Positions 17,089 to 25,723 of a stretch of DNA of 64,000 nucleotides are shown piece after piece. A model generated the notes under the pieces. That model searched no databases. It worked only from the letters and a program-made list of their open reading frames with translations, and was not told the DNA's origin. This DNA comes from Terrihabitans soli (lineage in GTDB: Bacteria > Pseudomonadota > Alphaproteobacteria > Rhizobiales > Methylopilaceae): the NCBI RefSeq assembly GCF_014191545.1, contig NZ_AP023361.1, positions 2,570,501-2,634,500 on the forward strand, in the 5' to 3' direction. How positions within the stretch are numbered: the stretch's first letter is position 1; each line of letters opens with the position of its first letter. A program made the translations under genes and the position numbers.

Positions 17089-18375
17089 ATGGATCCGCGT
17101 ACTGATGCTGAGCGTCCGCGTATCGTCATTATCGGCGGCGGATTCGGCGGACTGACCGTCGCGCAGAAACTTCACAAAGCCGAAACAAAGATCACGCTGA
17201 TCGACCGGCGCAATCATCATCTGTTTCAGCCGCTGCTCTATCAGGTCGCGACCGCAGCTTTATCTCCGGCGCAGATCGCCCAGCCCATCCGGTTTATTTT
17301 TCGCGATCAGAAAAATGTCACCGTCATCCTCGACGAGGTGACCGGCGTCGAAGGCAATCATGTCGTCACGCGCGATGCCGGGCTCATTCCCTTTGATTTT
17401 CTTGTTGTCGCCGCGGGAGCCTCGCACGCCTATTTCGGTCGCGACGATTGGAAGGATGTGGCGCCGGGGCTGAAGTCGCTGGAGGATGCCACAAATATCA
17501 GACGCCGCATTCTCGATGCGTTCGAGCGCGCCGAGATCGCACGCACCGATGAGGAGCGCGAGGCGCTGCTGACCTTCTGCATTGTCGGGGGTGGGCCGAC
17601 CGGCGTAGAGATGGCGGGCTCCATCGTGGAACTCGCTTTCCGAACGCTTAAAGCTGAATTCCGCAATATCGACACGACGCGCTCGCGCGTCATCCTGATC
17701 GAAGCGGGACCGCGCATTCTCGCCAGCATGCCGGAAAAGCTCTCTTCGAAAGCGCAGCAGGGTTTGGAGCGGCTCGGCGTCATCGTCCGCACCGGCAGCG
17801 CGGTCACCGAATGCCGGAACGACCGCATCGAACTCGGCACCGAACACATTCCCTGTCGCACCATCATCTGGGCCGCCGGCGTGAAAGCCGCGCCCGTTGG
17901 CGGATGGCTCGGCGCAAAACAGGATCGTGCGGGGCGCGTTGTGGTCGAACCCGATCTCAGCATCGCCGGCCAGCCCAATGTTTTTGTGATCGGCGACAAT
18001 GCCGCTGTCTTTACGGCGGACGGATCACCGGTTCCCGGCATCGCTGCCGCCGCCAAACAGCAGGGCAAGTTCGTCGCGAAGAAGATCGCCGCGCGCCTTG
18101 CGGGAAAGCCGGAGAGTACCGACCCTTTCCGCTACATAAACCAGGGCAATCTCGCGACGATCGGACGAAGCGAAGCGGTTGCCGATCTCGGCCGGATAAA
18201 GCTCTGGGGCACGATCGCCTGGTTTTTCTGGGGCTTCGTGCACATTTTCTTCCTGATCGATTTCAGGAACCGGATATCCGTCTCGGTCGACTGGCTGTGG
18301 TCGTATCTGACCTTCGGCCGCGGCGCGCGCCTGATCACGCATCCGGCGCCGCCTGAGGCGCCGGATATTCCGTGA
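17089..18375 (+). CDS. ndh: Type II NADH:quinone oxidoreductase
   Basis: The 428-residue flavoprotein has two Rossmann folds: GGGFGGLTVAQKL at the N-terminus for FAD and GGGPTGVEMAGSI near residue 167 for NADH. Other signs are the NHHLFQPLLYQVATA segment and GDNAAVFTADGSPVPG. A C-terminal amphipathic/hydrophobic region (LWGTIAWFFWGFVHIFFLI) anchors it to the membrane. It oxidises NADH without pumping protons. It ends three bases before the convergent hslO stop. Confidence 0.93.
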   Translation: MDPRTDAERPRIVIIGGGFGGLTVAQKLHKAETKITLIDRRNHHLFQPLLYQVATAALSPAQIAQPIRFIFRDQKNVTVILDEVTGVEGNHVVTRDAGLIPFDFLVVAAGASHAYFGRDDWKDVAPGLKSLEDATNIRRRILDAFERAEIARTDEEREALLTFCIVGGGPTGVEMAGSIVELAFRTLKAEFRNIDTTRSRVILIEAGPRILASMPEKLSSKAQQGLERLGVIVRTGSAVTECRNDRIELGTEHIPCRTIIWAAGVKAAPVGGWLGAKQDRAGRVVVEPDLSIAGQPNVFVIGDNAAVFTADGSPVPGIAAAAKQQGKFVAKKIAARLAGKPESTDPFRYINQGNLATIGRSEAVADLGRIKLWGTIAWFFWGFVHIFFLIDFRNRISVSVDWLWSYLTFGRGARLITHPAPPEAPDIP

Positions 18376-18378
18376 TTT

Positions 18379-19320
18379 TCAGTTCGTCTCGATGCCGATC
18401 TCGCTGGGCGAGACGGTGTATTTCGTCGAGCAGAATTCGCAGGTGACGTTGATCTGCCCGTCATCGTCGATCATCGAGCGCTTCTCCTCATCGGTGAAGC
18501 TTTTCAGCATGCCGAGGATGCGCTCATCCGAACAGCGGCAGGAATGGCGAACCTCCTGCTGCTGGAAGACGCGCACGCCGCGTTCATGGAAGAGCCGGTA
18601 GAGAAGCTCCTCGCTCGCAATCGTCGGATCGATCAGCTCGTGATCTTCGACCGTCTCGACGAGCGATTTTGCTTCCGTCCACGCATCTTCGTCGTCGGCG
18701 GGCGGGGTAATGCCCTCCGGCACATCGCCGCCCGGCAGATCGCGCACGCTCTCGCCGGCTTCCGGCAAAAACTGCACGAGAATGCCGCCGGCGCGCCAGG
18801 CATGCTCGCCCGAGCCGAACGCTTCGGCGACCGCGAGCCTTACGCGGGTCGGAATTTGCTCCGACTGCTTGAAATATTCATGCGCGGCATCTTCGAGCCC
18901 CGCACCGTCGAGCGGCACGACGCCCTGATAGCGCGACATCTCGGCGCCCGGATCGATGGTCATGGCAAGATGGCCTTTGCCGAGGAGTTCTCCCGTCGGC
19001 GCGCCATTCGCGGCTTCAAGACGCTCTTTGTCGAAACGCGCATAGGCGCGCACGCGGTCCGGCGCTTCGAAATCGACGACGAGCATATCGATCGGGCCGT
19101 CGCTGCGCGTCTGCAGCTGGAAGCGGCCGTCGAGCTTCAACGAGGAGCCGAGCAGAACGGTGAGCGCCACGGCTTCGCCGAGCACTTTGGACACCGGCGC
19201 CGGATAGTCGTGGCGCGCCAGAACGGTGTCGATCGACGGGCCGAGCCGCACCACGCGGCCGCGCACGTCGAGCCCTTCGACCTGAAAGGGCAGGATGCGG
19301 TCATCGGAATTCGCGAGCAT
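18379..19320 (-). CDS. hslO: Redox-regulated chaperone Hsp33
   Basis: The 313-residue chaperone is activated by oxidation of its C-terminal zinc site. The four cysteines are visible as CRC near residue 265 and CEFC near 296. The N-terminal substrate-binding domain has RGRVVRLGPSID and the YPAPVSKVLGEA motif. I chose the ATG at 19320 with AGGGA upstream; a GTG at 19359 is possible but lacks a ribosome site. It follows argF by about 40 bp, an order also seen in other Hyphomicrobiales. Confidence 0.93.
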   Translation of the reverse strand: MLANSDDRILPFQVEGLDVRGRVVRLGPSIDTVLARHDYPAPVSKVLGEAVALTVLLGSSLKLDGRFQLQTRSDGPIDMLVVDFEAPDRVRAYARFDKERLEAANGAPTGELLGKGHLAMTIDPGAEMSRYQGVVPLDGAGLEDAAHEYFKQSEQIPTRVRLAVAEAFGSGEHAWRAGGILVQFLPEAGESVRDLPGGDVPEGITPPADDEDAWTEAKSLVETVEDHELIDPTIASEELLYRLFHERGVRVFQQQEVRHSCRCSDERILGMLKSFTDEEKRSMIDDDGQINVTCEFCSTKYTVSPSEIGIETN

Positions 19321-19362
19321 GTTTGTCCCTGGGTCCCGGGCGGACCCGAGAACATTCACAAA

Positions 19363-20310
19363 TCAGGCCGGGAGCCGGTCAAAGCACCAGGCCAAAACAC
19401 CCTTTTGCGCGTGGAGCCGGTTTTCGGCCTCGTCGAGGACGGCCGATTGCGGACTGTCGATCACCTCATCGGTGACCTCATCTCCACGATGCGCGGGCAG
19501 GCAATGCAGGAAGATGGCGTCGCGCTGCGCCGCTTTCAACAGGCGGGCGTTGACCTGATAGGGCTGGAGAAGGTTGTGGCGGCGCTCCTTCTCGGCATCG
19601 CCCATCGACACCCAGGTGTCGGTGACCACCGCATCGGCCCCGTCGACCGCCGCAAAGGCGTCCTGCGTCAGCTCGATGGAGGCGCCTTCCGTCTTGGCCC
19701 AGGCGATCAGCTCGGGCTTGGGCGCCAGCTCCTTGGGGGTGGCAATGCGCATCTTGAACCCAAAGCGCGCAGCCGCATGGATCCAGGAGGCCAGCACATT
19801 ATTGGCGTCGCCCGTCCAGGCGACGGTGCGGTCCTTGATCGAACCGAGACGTTCTTCAAAGGTCATCACATCCGCCATGACCTGGCAGGGATGGGAGCTC
19901 TTGGTCAGGCCGTTGATCACCGGCACTTCGGCCCACTGGGCAAATTCGGCCAGCTTCGCGTGGTCGAGCATGCGGATCATGATGGCGTCGGCATAGCGCG
20001 ACATGACGTGAGCCGTGTCCTTGAGCGCCTCGCGTTCGCCGAGTTCGATCTCTTTGCCGGTCACCATGATTGGGCTGCCGCCGAGATCGCGGATGCCAAC
20101 CTCGAACGACATTCGGGTACGAAGGCTCGGCTGCTCGAAGATCAGAACGACATTCTTGCCCTCGAGCACGCGATCGGCCACCGCCGCTTTAGTGCGGCGG
20201 CGGGCTTTCATCGCCTTGCCGGCCTCCAGAATGGTGCGCAGAGTCGCGCCCGAAAAATCCGACAGATCCAGGAAGTTACGCGAAGGCTTGGTCACGACGT
20301 CTTCTTTCAT
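19363..20310 (-). CDS. argF: Ornithine carbamoyltransferase
   Basis: The 315-residue enzyme makes citrulline from ornithine and carbamoyl phosphate. The carbamoyl-phosphate loop reads [12 protein letters not shown] near residue 60, the ornithine site includes [11 protein letters not shown], and the catalytic [11 protein letters not shown] is near residue 270. The start ATG overlaps the argD stop as ATGA, so translation of the two is coupled. Confidence 0.95.
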   Translation of the reverse strand: MKEDVVTKPSRNFLDLSDFSGATLRTILEAGKAMKARRRTKAAVADRVLEGKNVVLIFEQPSLRTRMSFEVGIRDLGGSPIMVTGKEIELGEREALKDTAHVMSRYADAIMIRMLDHAKLAEFAQWAEVPVINGLTKSSHPCQVMADVMTFEERLGSIKDRTVAWTGDANNVLASWIHAAARFGFKMRIATPKELAPKPELIAWAKTEGASIELTQDAFAAVDGADAVVTDTWVSMGDAEKERRHNLLQPYQVNARLLKAAQRDAIFLHCLPAHRGDEVTDEVIDSPQSAVLDEAENRLHAQKGVLAWCFDRLPA

Positions 20311-21509
20311 TCGGCGGCACTCAGGCCCTGAGCCAGTTTTTTCTCCAGCGCGCCGAGGGCGGCGTCGATCTTCTCGACGCCCTCATCGATCTCGGCTTCG
20401 CTGACGATCAGCGGCGGCAGGAGCCGCACCACATTGTCTCCGGCCGGCACGCTGAGGACATGCCCTTCGGCCAGCGCGGCGACGACTTCGTTATTGGGAA
20501 CAAGGCATTTCAGGCCGAGCATAAGGCCCTCACCCCGAATTTCGGTGACGGCCGCCGGATGGCGGTCGACGACGGCGGCGAGCTTCTGTTTCAGAAGAAG
20601 CCCCTTCTTCTTCACCGCGTCGAGAAAGCCCTTTTCGAGAATGACGTCGAGCACGGCATTGCCGACCGCCATGGCGAGCGGATTGCCGCCGAAGGTCGTG
20701 CCGTGCGAGCCGGCGGTCATGCCGGACGCGGCTTTTGCCGTTGCAAGGCAGGCGCCGACGGGGAAACCGCCGCCGAGCCCCTTGGCGAGCGACATGATAT
20801 CGGGCGCAACGCCCGACAGCTCATAGCCGAAGAGATGGCCGGTGCGGCCGATGCCGGTCTGCACTTCGTCATAGATGAGAAGGAGATCGTTCTCGTCGCA
20901 GGTCCGGCGCAGGAATTTGAGGAAGCTCGCGGGCACCGGACGGATGCCGCCCTCGCCTTGCACCGGTTCGATGATAATGGCCGCGGTCTCAGGCGTGACC
21001 GCAGCGAGCACGGCCTTCTCGTCGAAGTCGGCGATCTGGTCGAAACCGTCGACCTTGGGGCCGAAGCCGTCGAGATGTTTGGCGCTGCCGCCGGCGGAGA
21101 TCGTCGCGAGCGTGCGGCCGTGGAAAGCGCCGGCAAAGGTGATGGTGCGCCATTTTTCCGGATGGCCGGCCGCGGATTGATATTTCCGCGCCATTTTCAA
21201 AGCGGCTTCATTGGCCTCAGCGCCGGAATTCGCAAAGAACACCATTTCGGCGAAGCTGTTTTCGACAAGCCGCTGCGCCAGCCTCTCGCCATCCGGATTC
21301 TGGTAGAGATTTGAGATGTGCCAGAGCTTTGCTGCCTGCCCCTGCAGTGCAGCAACAAGATGAGGATGCGCGTGGCCGAGCGCGTTCACCGCGATGCCGG
21401 CGCCGAAGTCGAGATATCTCTCACCCGTGTCAGTGATCAGCCACACGCCCTCGCCCCGCTCGAAAGCAAGGTCGGCACGCGCAAAAACCGGCATCAGTGC
21501 GGACGTCAC
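20307..21509 (-). CDS. argD: Acetylornithine aminotransferase
   Basis: This 400-residue class III PLP aminotransferase converts N-acetylglutamate semialdehyde to N-acetylornithine. It has [28 protein letters not shown], the [11 protein letters not shown] segment, and the PLP lysine in [13 protein letters not shown] near residue 250. Translation starts at GTG 21509 after GGGGGA. It may also act as succinyldiaminopimelate aminotransferase, as in other bacteria. It is the first gene of argD-argF-hslO. Confidence 0.94.
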   Translation of the reverse strand: MTSALMPVFARADLAFERGEGVWLITDTGERYLDFGAGIAVNALGHAHPHLVAALQGQAAKLWHISNLYQNPDGERLAQRLVENSFAEMVFFANSGAEANEAALKMARKYQSAAGHPEKWRTITFAGAFHGRTLATISAGGSAKHLDGFGPKVDGFDQIADFDEKAVLAAVTPETAAIIIEPVQGEGGIRPVPASFLKFLRRTCDENDLLLIYDEVQTGIGRTGHLFGYELSGVAPDIMSLAKGLGGGFPVGACLATAKAASGMTAGSHGTTFGGNPLAMAVGNAVLDVILEKGFLDAVKKKGLLLKQKLAAVVDRHPAAVTEIRGEGLMLGLKCLVPNNEVVAALAEGHVLSVPAGDNVVRLLPPLIVSEAEIDEGVEKIDAALGALEKKLAQGLSAAE

Positions 21510-21884
21510 GTCATAATCCCCCAGGCCGAGCTGTGGCCCAAAAAGCGCAGAGGCGCCGCCCCGAAAAGCAGCACCTCTGTCAGCGCCGATTTTACGGCGC
21601 TAGAAGCCATAGTCAATCATCGGCAAATTCTCGGCAACCCCTTGCAAATCCAGCGTTCCCGGCGACGCTTCGGAGCTCTTTTCCCGGACGGTGGGGAAAA
21701 CGAAGCGTTCACGGTTCAGACTCTTGCGGGGGAGTCTGCGCCTAGCTAGTTTACCTTCCGTTAAGCACGACATCTCGTGCGGCGGCGTTTTTAAAACTAC
21801 TACGGACGGTAGGTTCTCCGACCCTTGCGCTTTGGTGCGGGAGGGTCGTCCCGACCGGATTCCGCGCACAGAACAGGAGCCATG
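21510..21884. promoter_or_regulatory. gcrA upstream region with three GANTC methylation sites
   Basis: This 375-bp gap between divergent argD and gcrA holds no gene. GANTC, the CcrM methylation site, occurs at 21719-21723 (GACTC), 21732-21736 (GAGTC) and 21858-21862 (GATTC). In Caulobacter, CcrM methylation and GcrA act through such sites in cell-cycle promoters. A TTAC-N6-TTAA sequence near 21752 resembles but does not match a CtrA box. The clustering is directly visible; regulation is inferred. Confidence 0.5.
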
Positions 21885-22388
21885 ATGAACTGGACCGATG
21901 AGCGGGTAGAGCTTCTCAAGAAGCTCTGGGCGGCGGGGTTGAGCGCCAGCCAGATCGCCGGCGAACTGGGCGGCATCACCCGCAATGCTGTGATCGGCAA
22001 GGTGCATCGTCTCGGCCTGTCGGGCCGCGCCAAGACGGTGTCGAGCGCCGCGCCGCGTCCGCGCAAGCCGCGTGCGCCGTCGCATCCCGCGTCGATGTTC
22101 CGTGTGCAGGGCAATACCGCGCTGCAGCCTTCGCGCCTGCCGGACCTCGATATCGAGCCGTTCATCCAGCCGGAAGTGCGCCCGATGCTCGAGCCGGTCT
22201 CGTGCGAACGCGTGACGATCATGGATCTGCGCGAAGCGATGTGCCGCTGGCCGCTGGGCGATCCGGGCAGCGAAGAATTTCGTTTCTGTGGATCACGCTC
22301 GAATAGTGCTTCTTCTTATTGCGGATATCATGCACAACTTGCGTATCAGCCGGCATCGGACCGCAGGCGGCGGACCGCGGCGGCCTAG
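21885..22388 (+). CDS. gcrA: GcrA cell-cycle regulator
   Basis: The 167-residue protein opens with MNWTDERVELLKKLW and a helix-turn-helix (LSASQIAGELGGITRNAVIG), the hallmark of GcrA. A Pro/Ala linker follows (~60-90), then the C-terminal RNA-polymerase-binding domain with MCRWPLGDPGS, FCG and SYCGYH. GcrA binds sigma70 and activates promoters bearing methylated GANTC. Of two adjacent ATGs, 21885 has better spacing from AGGAG. The upstream region has three GANTC sites and a strong terminator follows. Confidence 0.95.
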   Translation: MNWTDERVELLKKLWAAGLSASQIAGELGGITRNAVIGKVHRLGLSGRAKTVSSAAPRPRKPRAPSHPASMFRVQGNTALQPSRLPDLDIEPFIQPEVRPMLEPVSCERVTIMDLREAMCRWPLGDPGSEEFRFCGSRSNSASSYCGYHAQLAYQPASDRRRRTAAA

Positions 22389-22412
22389 CAAGGCAGCCGT
22401 TTCCGAGGCAAT

Positions 22413-22447
22413 AAAGGCCGCATCGTAAGATGCGGCCTTTTATTTTG
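22413..22447 (+). terminator. Strong Rho-independent terminator after gcrA
   Basis: A perfect twelve-pair stem (AAAGGCCGCATC / GATGCGGCCTTT) with a GTAA loop is followed by TATTTT. It lies 24 bp after the gcrA stop and insulates the DUF1330 gene. Confidence 0.9.
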
Positions 22448-22474
22448 CCGTTTGCGCATGAAGGAGAAAACGAA

Positions 22475-22765
22475 ATGGCCAAAGCCTATTGGGTCGCGAC
22501 CTACCGTTCGATCGGCAATCCGGATGCGCTTGCGGCCTATGCCAAACTCAGCGGTCCGGCGATCGCGGCGGCCGGCGGTCGCATTCTGGCGCGCGGAATC
22601 CCAGCGCATGTCTATGAAGTGGGGCTTCTGCAGCGCACCGTTCTGATCGAGTTCGACTCTGTCGAGGCGGCGATGGCCGCTCATGACAGCCCGGCCTATC
22701 AGGATGCTTTGAAATTGTTGGCCGGTGGCGCCGAGCGCGACATCCGCATCGTCGAAGGCGTCTGA
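22475..22765 (+). CDS. DUF1330 protein
   Basis: The 96-residue ferredoxin-like dimeric-barrel protein shows AKAYWVATYRS, the GGRILARG motif with a conserved Gly-Gly, and LIEFDSVEAAMAAHDSPAYQ. These are hallmarks of DUF1330. The fold resembles small heme- or ligand-binding barrels, but no reaction is established. AAGGAG precedes the ATG at 22475. It is convergent with phoB, 12 bp away. Confidence 0.9.
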   Translation: MAKAYWVATYRSIGNPDALAAYAKLSGPAIAAAGGRILARGIPAHVYEVGLLQRTVLIEFDSVEAAMAAHDSPAYQDALKLLAGGAERDIRIVEGV

Positions 22766-22777
22766 AACGCCTTCCGC

Positions 22778-23479
22778 TTACTGCATGCGGGCGAAATTCT
22801 CGTCAAAGGAATAGCCGGAACCGCGCACGGTGCGGATCGGATCGGGCTTGCGGCCGCGATTGATGATCTTACGCAGGCGTCCGACATGCACGTCGACGGT
22901 ACGCTCATCGATATAGACGTCATGGCCCCAGACGCCGTCGAGCAATTGCTCACGGGTGAAGACGCGACCGGGCGTCTGCATCAGAAATTCGAGCAGGCGG
23001 AATTCGGTCGGGCCGAGATCCATTTCGCGGCCGGAGCGGCGCACGCGCTTGGTTTCGCGGTCAAGCTCGATATCGCCGGCCCGCAGCTGCGAAGAGATGT
23101 GCTCGGGCTTGGCTCTACGCAGAAGGCTGCGGACACGGGCCACAAGCTCGGGCACCGAGAAGGGCTTGACCACATAATCGTCGGCGCCGGTCGCAAGACC
23201 GCGCACGCGCTCACCTTCTTCGCCGCGCGCCGTCAGCATGATGATCGGCAGGCGCTCGGTTTCGGTGCGGGCACGCAGACGGCGGCAGAGCTCGATGCCG
23301 GAAATACCGGGCAGCATCCAATCGAGCAGAACGAGGTCGGGCATGCGCTCGCGCAGCCGCGTTTCGGCCTCGTCGCCGCGCGCGACGCTTTCGACTTCAT
23401 AGCCTTCGGCTTCGAGATTGTAGCGGAGGAGCATGGTGAGAGGCTCCTCGTCCTCCACGATCATGACCCGCGCTGCCAT
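22778..23479 (-). CDS. phoB: Phosphate regulon response regulator PhoB
   Basis: The 233-residue OmpR-type regulator has a receiver domain with the phosphorylated Asp in LVLLDWMLP, the Lys in VVKPFS, and a winged-helix DNA-binding domain (RVFTREQLLDGVWG, RTVDVHVGRLRK, IRTVRGSGYSF). It binds Pho boxes when phosphate is scarce. The ATG at 23479 is one base past the phoU stop. A longer frame to 23536 overlaps phoU and lacks support. A Pho box lies upstream of phoR at the head of the unit. Confidence 0.95.
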   Translation of the reverse strand: MAARVMIVEDEEPLTMLLRYNLEAEGYEVESVARGDEAETRLRERMPDLVLLDWMLPGISGIELCRRLRARTETERLPIIMLTARGEEGERVRGLATGADDYVVKPFSVPELVARVRSLLRRAKPEHISSQLRAGDIELDRETKRVRRSGREMDLGPTEFRLLEFLMQTPGRVFTREQLLDGVWGHDVYIDERTVDVHVGRLRKIINRGRKPDPIRTVRGSGYSFDENFARMQ

Positions 23480-23480
23480 C

Positions 23481-24194
23481 TTACTGCGCGCCTCCGAAAG
23501 CGAGCGTCGAGGTGAGGTCCTGTTTCGGACGCTCATCCGTCAGCATTTCGCCGGTGACGAGATAGTTGATCGTCTCGGCGATGTTCGTCGCGTGATCGCC
23601 GATACGCTCGACGTTCTTCGCGCAGAAGAGAAGATGGGTGGAGAAGCCGATATTGCGCGGATCTTCCATCATATAGGTGAGCAGCTCGCGGAAGAGCGAG
23701 GTGTAGAGGGCGTCGATCTCGCCGTCGCGCTGCCAGACTTCCAGAGCCTTGCCGGCATCGCGCCCCGAATAGGCGTCGAGCACTTTCTTGAGCTGGGCCA
23801 GGACCAGTTCGCCCATATGGTCGACGCCGCCGGCGATTTTCGGCGGCTGCAACTGACCCTCAATGGCGATGACGCGCTTGGCGATGTTCTTGGCGAGATC
23901 GCCGATGCGCTCAAGGTCGTTGGAGACGCGCAGCGCCGCGACGATTTCGCGAAGATCGACCGCCATAGGCTGCCGCTTGGCGATCGTCAGAACCGCCTTT
24001 TCTTCAATCTGGTGCTGCAGCCGGTCGATAACCCGGTCGGTCGCAATGATGCGCTGGGCGCCGTTGATGTCGCGCTTGAGGAGCGCGGCAATCGATTCCG
24101 CGACGAGCTTTTCAGCGAGACCGCCCATCTCCGCGATCATCTCGCTGAGACTTTTGAGGTCCTCGTCGAACTGTTTGACGATGTGTTCTGTCAT
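23481..24194 (-). CDS. phoU: Phosphate signalling regulator PhoU
   Basis: The 237-residue all-helical protein has two PhoU repeats. The E/D-rich metal-binding positions sit in LRVSNDLERIGDLAKNIAKR and the matching FCAKNVERIGDHATNIAET. PhoU connects the Pst transporter to PhoR and turns the kinase off at high phosphate. It lies between phoR and phoB, but the pst genes usually placed between phoR and phoU are absent here. Confidence 0.95.
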   Translation of the reverse strand: MTEHIVKQFDEDLKSLSEMIAEMGGLAEKLVAESIAALLKRDINGAQRIIATDRVIDRLQHQIEEKAVLTIAKRQPMAVDLREIVAALRVSNDLERIGDLAKNIAKRVIAIEGQLQPPKIAGGVDHMGELVLAQLKKVLDAYSGRDAGKALEVWQRDGEIDALYTSLFRELLTYMMEDPRNIGFSTHLLFCAKNVERIGDHATNIAETINYLVTGEMLTDERPKQDLTSTLAFGGAQ

Positions 24195-24269
24195 GGCCAG
24201 CCAATCTGAGATGGGACCTGTTAATCAGCGATCAATGACGCTTCGATGACAGTCCGGAAAGCCCCTCAA

Positions 24270-25565
24270 TCAGGCCCCGGTTTTCCCCTCATCGAGCTCA
24301 ATCACCGCGGTAAAAATGGCGCCCTGGCCCTCGGGGCTCTCGATCAGGAGCCGGCCCCGATGCCGGGCCATAATATGCTTAACAATAGCAAGGCCTAAGC
24401 CCGTCCCGCCCTTTTCCCGGCTATCTCCGATATCGACCCGGTAGAAGCGCTCGGTCAGGCGCGGCAGATGCTCGGGCGGGATGCCGGACCCGTAGTCCCG
24501 GACGATGACCCGGGCTTCGCGGCTGTCGGTCCTGACCGTCACATCGACCCGTTTGCCGGACTGGCCGTATTTGATCCCGTTCTCGACGAGGTTCTCGACG
24601 ACGCGGATCAGCTCGTCGCGGTCGCCGCGCGCCGGCGCCTTGCCGTCCGGGAAAGAGGTGACGATCTCGACATCGCGCTCGGCGGCCAGCGGCGCGAGAC
24701 TGTCGAGGACACTTTTGGTGATCTCGACGAGATCGACCGGATCCTGCGGCCTCAAATGCTGGCGCTGCTCGATACGCGAGAGCTGAAGCAGATCGTCGAC
24801 CAGCCGCGACATGCGCGCCGCCTGGCTCTTCATGATGTCGAGAAAACGCCCGCGCGCCTCGACGTCGTTGCGCGCCGGCCCCTGCAAAGTCTCGATAAAA
24901 CCGAGCAAAGCGGCCAGCGGCGTGCGCAGCTCATGGCTGGCATTGGCGACGAAATCAACGCGCATCCGCTCGGCTCGGCGCAGATGCGTCAGATCGTGCA
25001 GCGCCACCATGACGAATTGCGGCTGGCCGTCATCGCGATCGGCCTGATTGAGCCAGACCGGACCGATCCGCGCTTCGATCCAGCGGTCGACCGGCACGCG
25101 TTCGACATATTCAACGACACGGCCTTCTCCCCCGGCGCCGACTTCGCGCACGGCTTCGAGGATTTCGGGCGTCCTGATCCAGAAGGACACAGGGTCCCCG
25201 CGCTTCAAGCCGCCGACCGCATGCGTTGCTGCCGTATTGAAGCCGAACACCGTGCCCCGCGCCGTGAGAAGAATCGCAGGTTCCAGCAAAGCTTCGAGCA
25301 TGGCCGCGGAGGCCGGATCGTCGGAGGCGCCGGGTTTCCATTCGTTCGGCAAAGCACGGTCGGTCGCGGGCGGAATGGCGAGCGCCGCAAGGGTGACAAT
25401 GGCGGTGCACAGAACCGCGCCCCAGGGCGAAACAAGGCCGAGCGTTGCCGCGGTCACAAACAAGAGAACGGAGGCCGCGATGGCCGCGCGATTGGCACGC
25501 AGCCGATCGAGGATCGTTGAGCCGATCGAAGTCAAACCCGCTTTCCCGTCTACGGTCGAGGACAT
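24270..25565 (-). CDS. phoR: Phosphate regulon sensor kinase PhoR
   Basis: The 431-residue sensor kinase has two N-terminal membrane helices (residues ~20-60) and a PAS domain (~90-190). The HisKA box FVANASHELRTPLAALLGF has the phosphorylated His near residue 214. The ATPase domain follows, with ENLVENGIKYG, DYGSGIPPEHL and GGTGLGLAIVKH. The ATG at 25565 follows CAGGGG; an ATG at 25598 is in frame. A Pho box starts about 40 bp upstream, predicting autoregulation by PhoB. Confidence 0.93.
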   Translation of the reverse strand: MSSTVDGKAGLTSIGSTILDRLRANRAAIAASVLLFVTAATLGLVSPWGAVLCTAIVTLAALAIPPATDRALPNEWKPGASDDPASAAMLEALLEPAILLTARGTVFGFNTAATHAVGGLKRGDPVSFWIRTPEILEAVREVGAGGEGRVVEYVERVPVDRWIEARIGPVWLNQADRDDGQPQFVMVALHDLTHLRRAERMRVDFVANASHELRTPLAALLGFIETLQGPARNDVEARGRFLDIMKSQAARMSRLVDDLLQLSRIEQRQHLRPQDPVDLVEITKSVLDSLAPLAAERDVEIVTSFPDGKAPARGDRDELIRVVENLVENGIKYGQSGKRVDVTVRTDSREARVIVRDYGSGIPPEHLPRLTERFYRVDIGDSREKGGTGLGLAIVKHIMARHRGRLLIESPEGQGAIFTAVIELDEGKTGA

Positions 25566-25604
25566 GGTTTTAACCCCTGTTTGCAGGGACGAGGCCATGA
25601 CTAG

Positions 25605-25622
25605 GTGACAGTGACATGACAG
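25605..25622 (-). promoter_or_regulatory. Pho box upstream of phoR
   Basis: On the minus strand this reads CTGTCAT-GTCA-CTGTCAC, an exact match to the 7-4-7 PhoB-binding consensus. It lies ~40 bp before the phoR start and ~100 bp before the divergent PLD/VTT gene. A further single 7-mer CTGTCAC on the plus strand at 25644-25650 points towards that gene but lacks a properly spaced partner. Confidence 0.8.
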
Positions 25623-25723
25623 GGATCGGACAAAAGTCAAAACCTGTCACATTGCTCGGGGCGGCTTAACTTTCATAGGATTAAATACACACGGCACCTT
25701 CGGCGGGTTTTGGCGTTTAGGAC

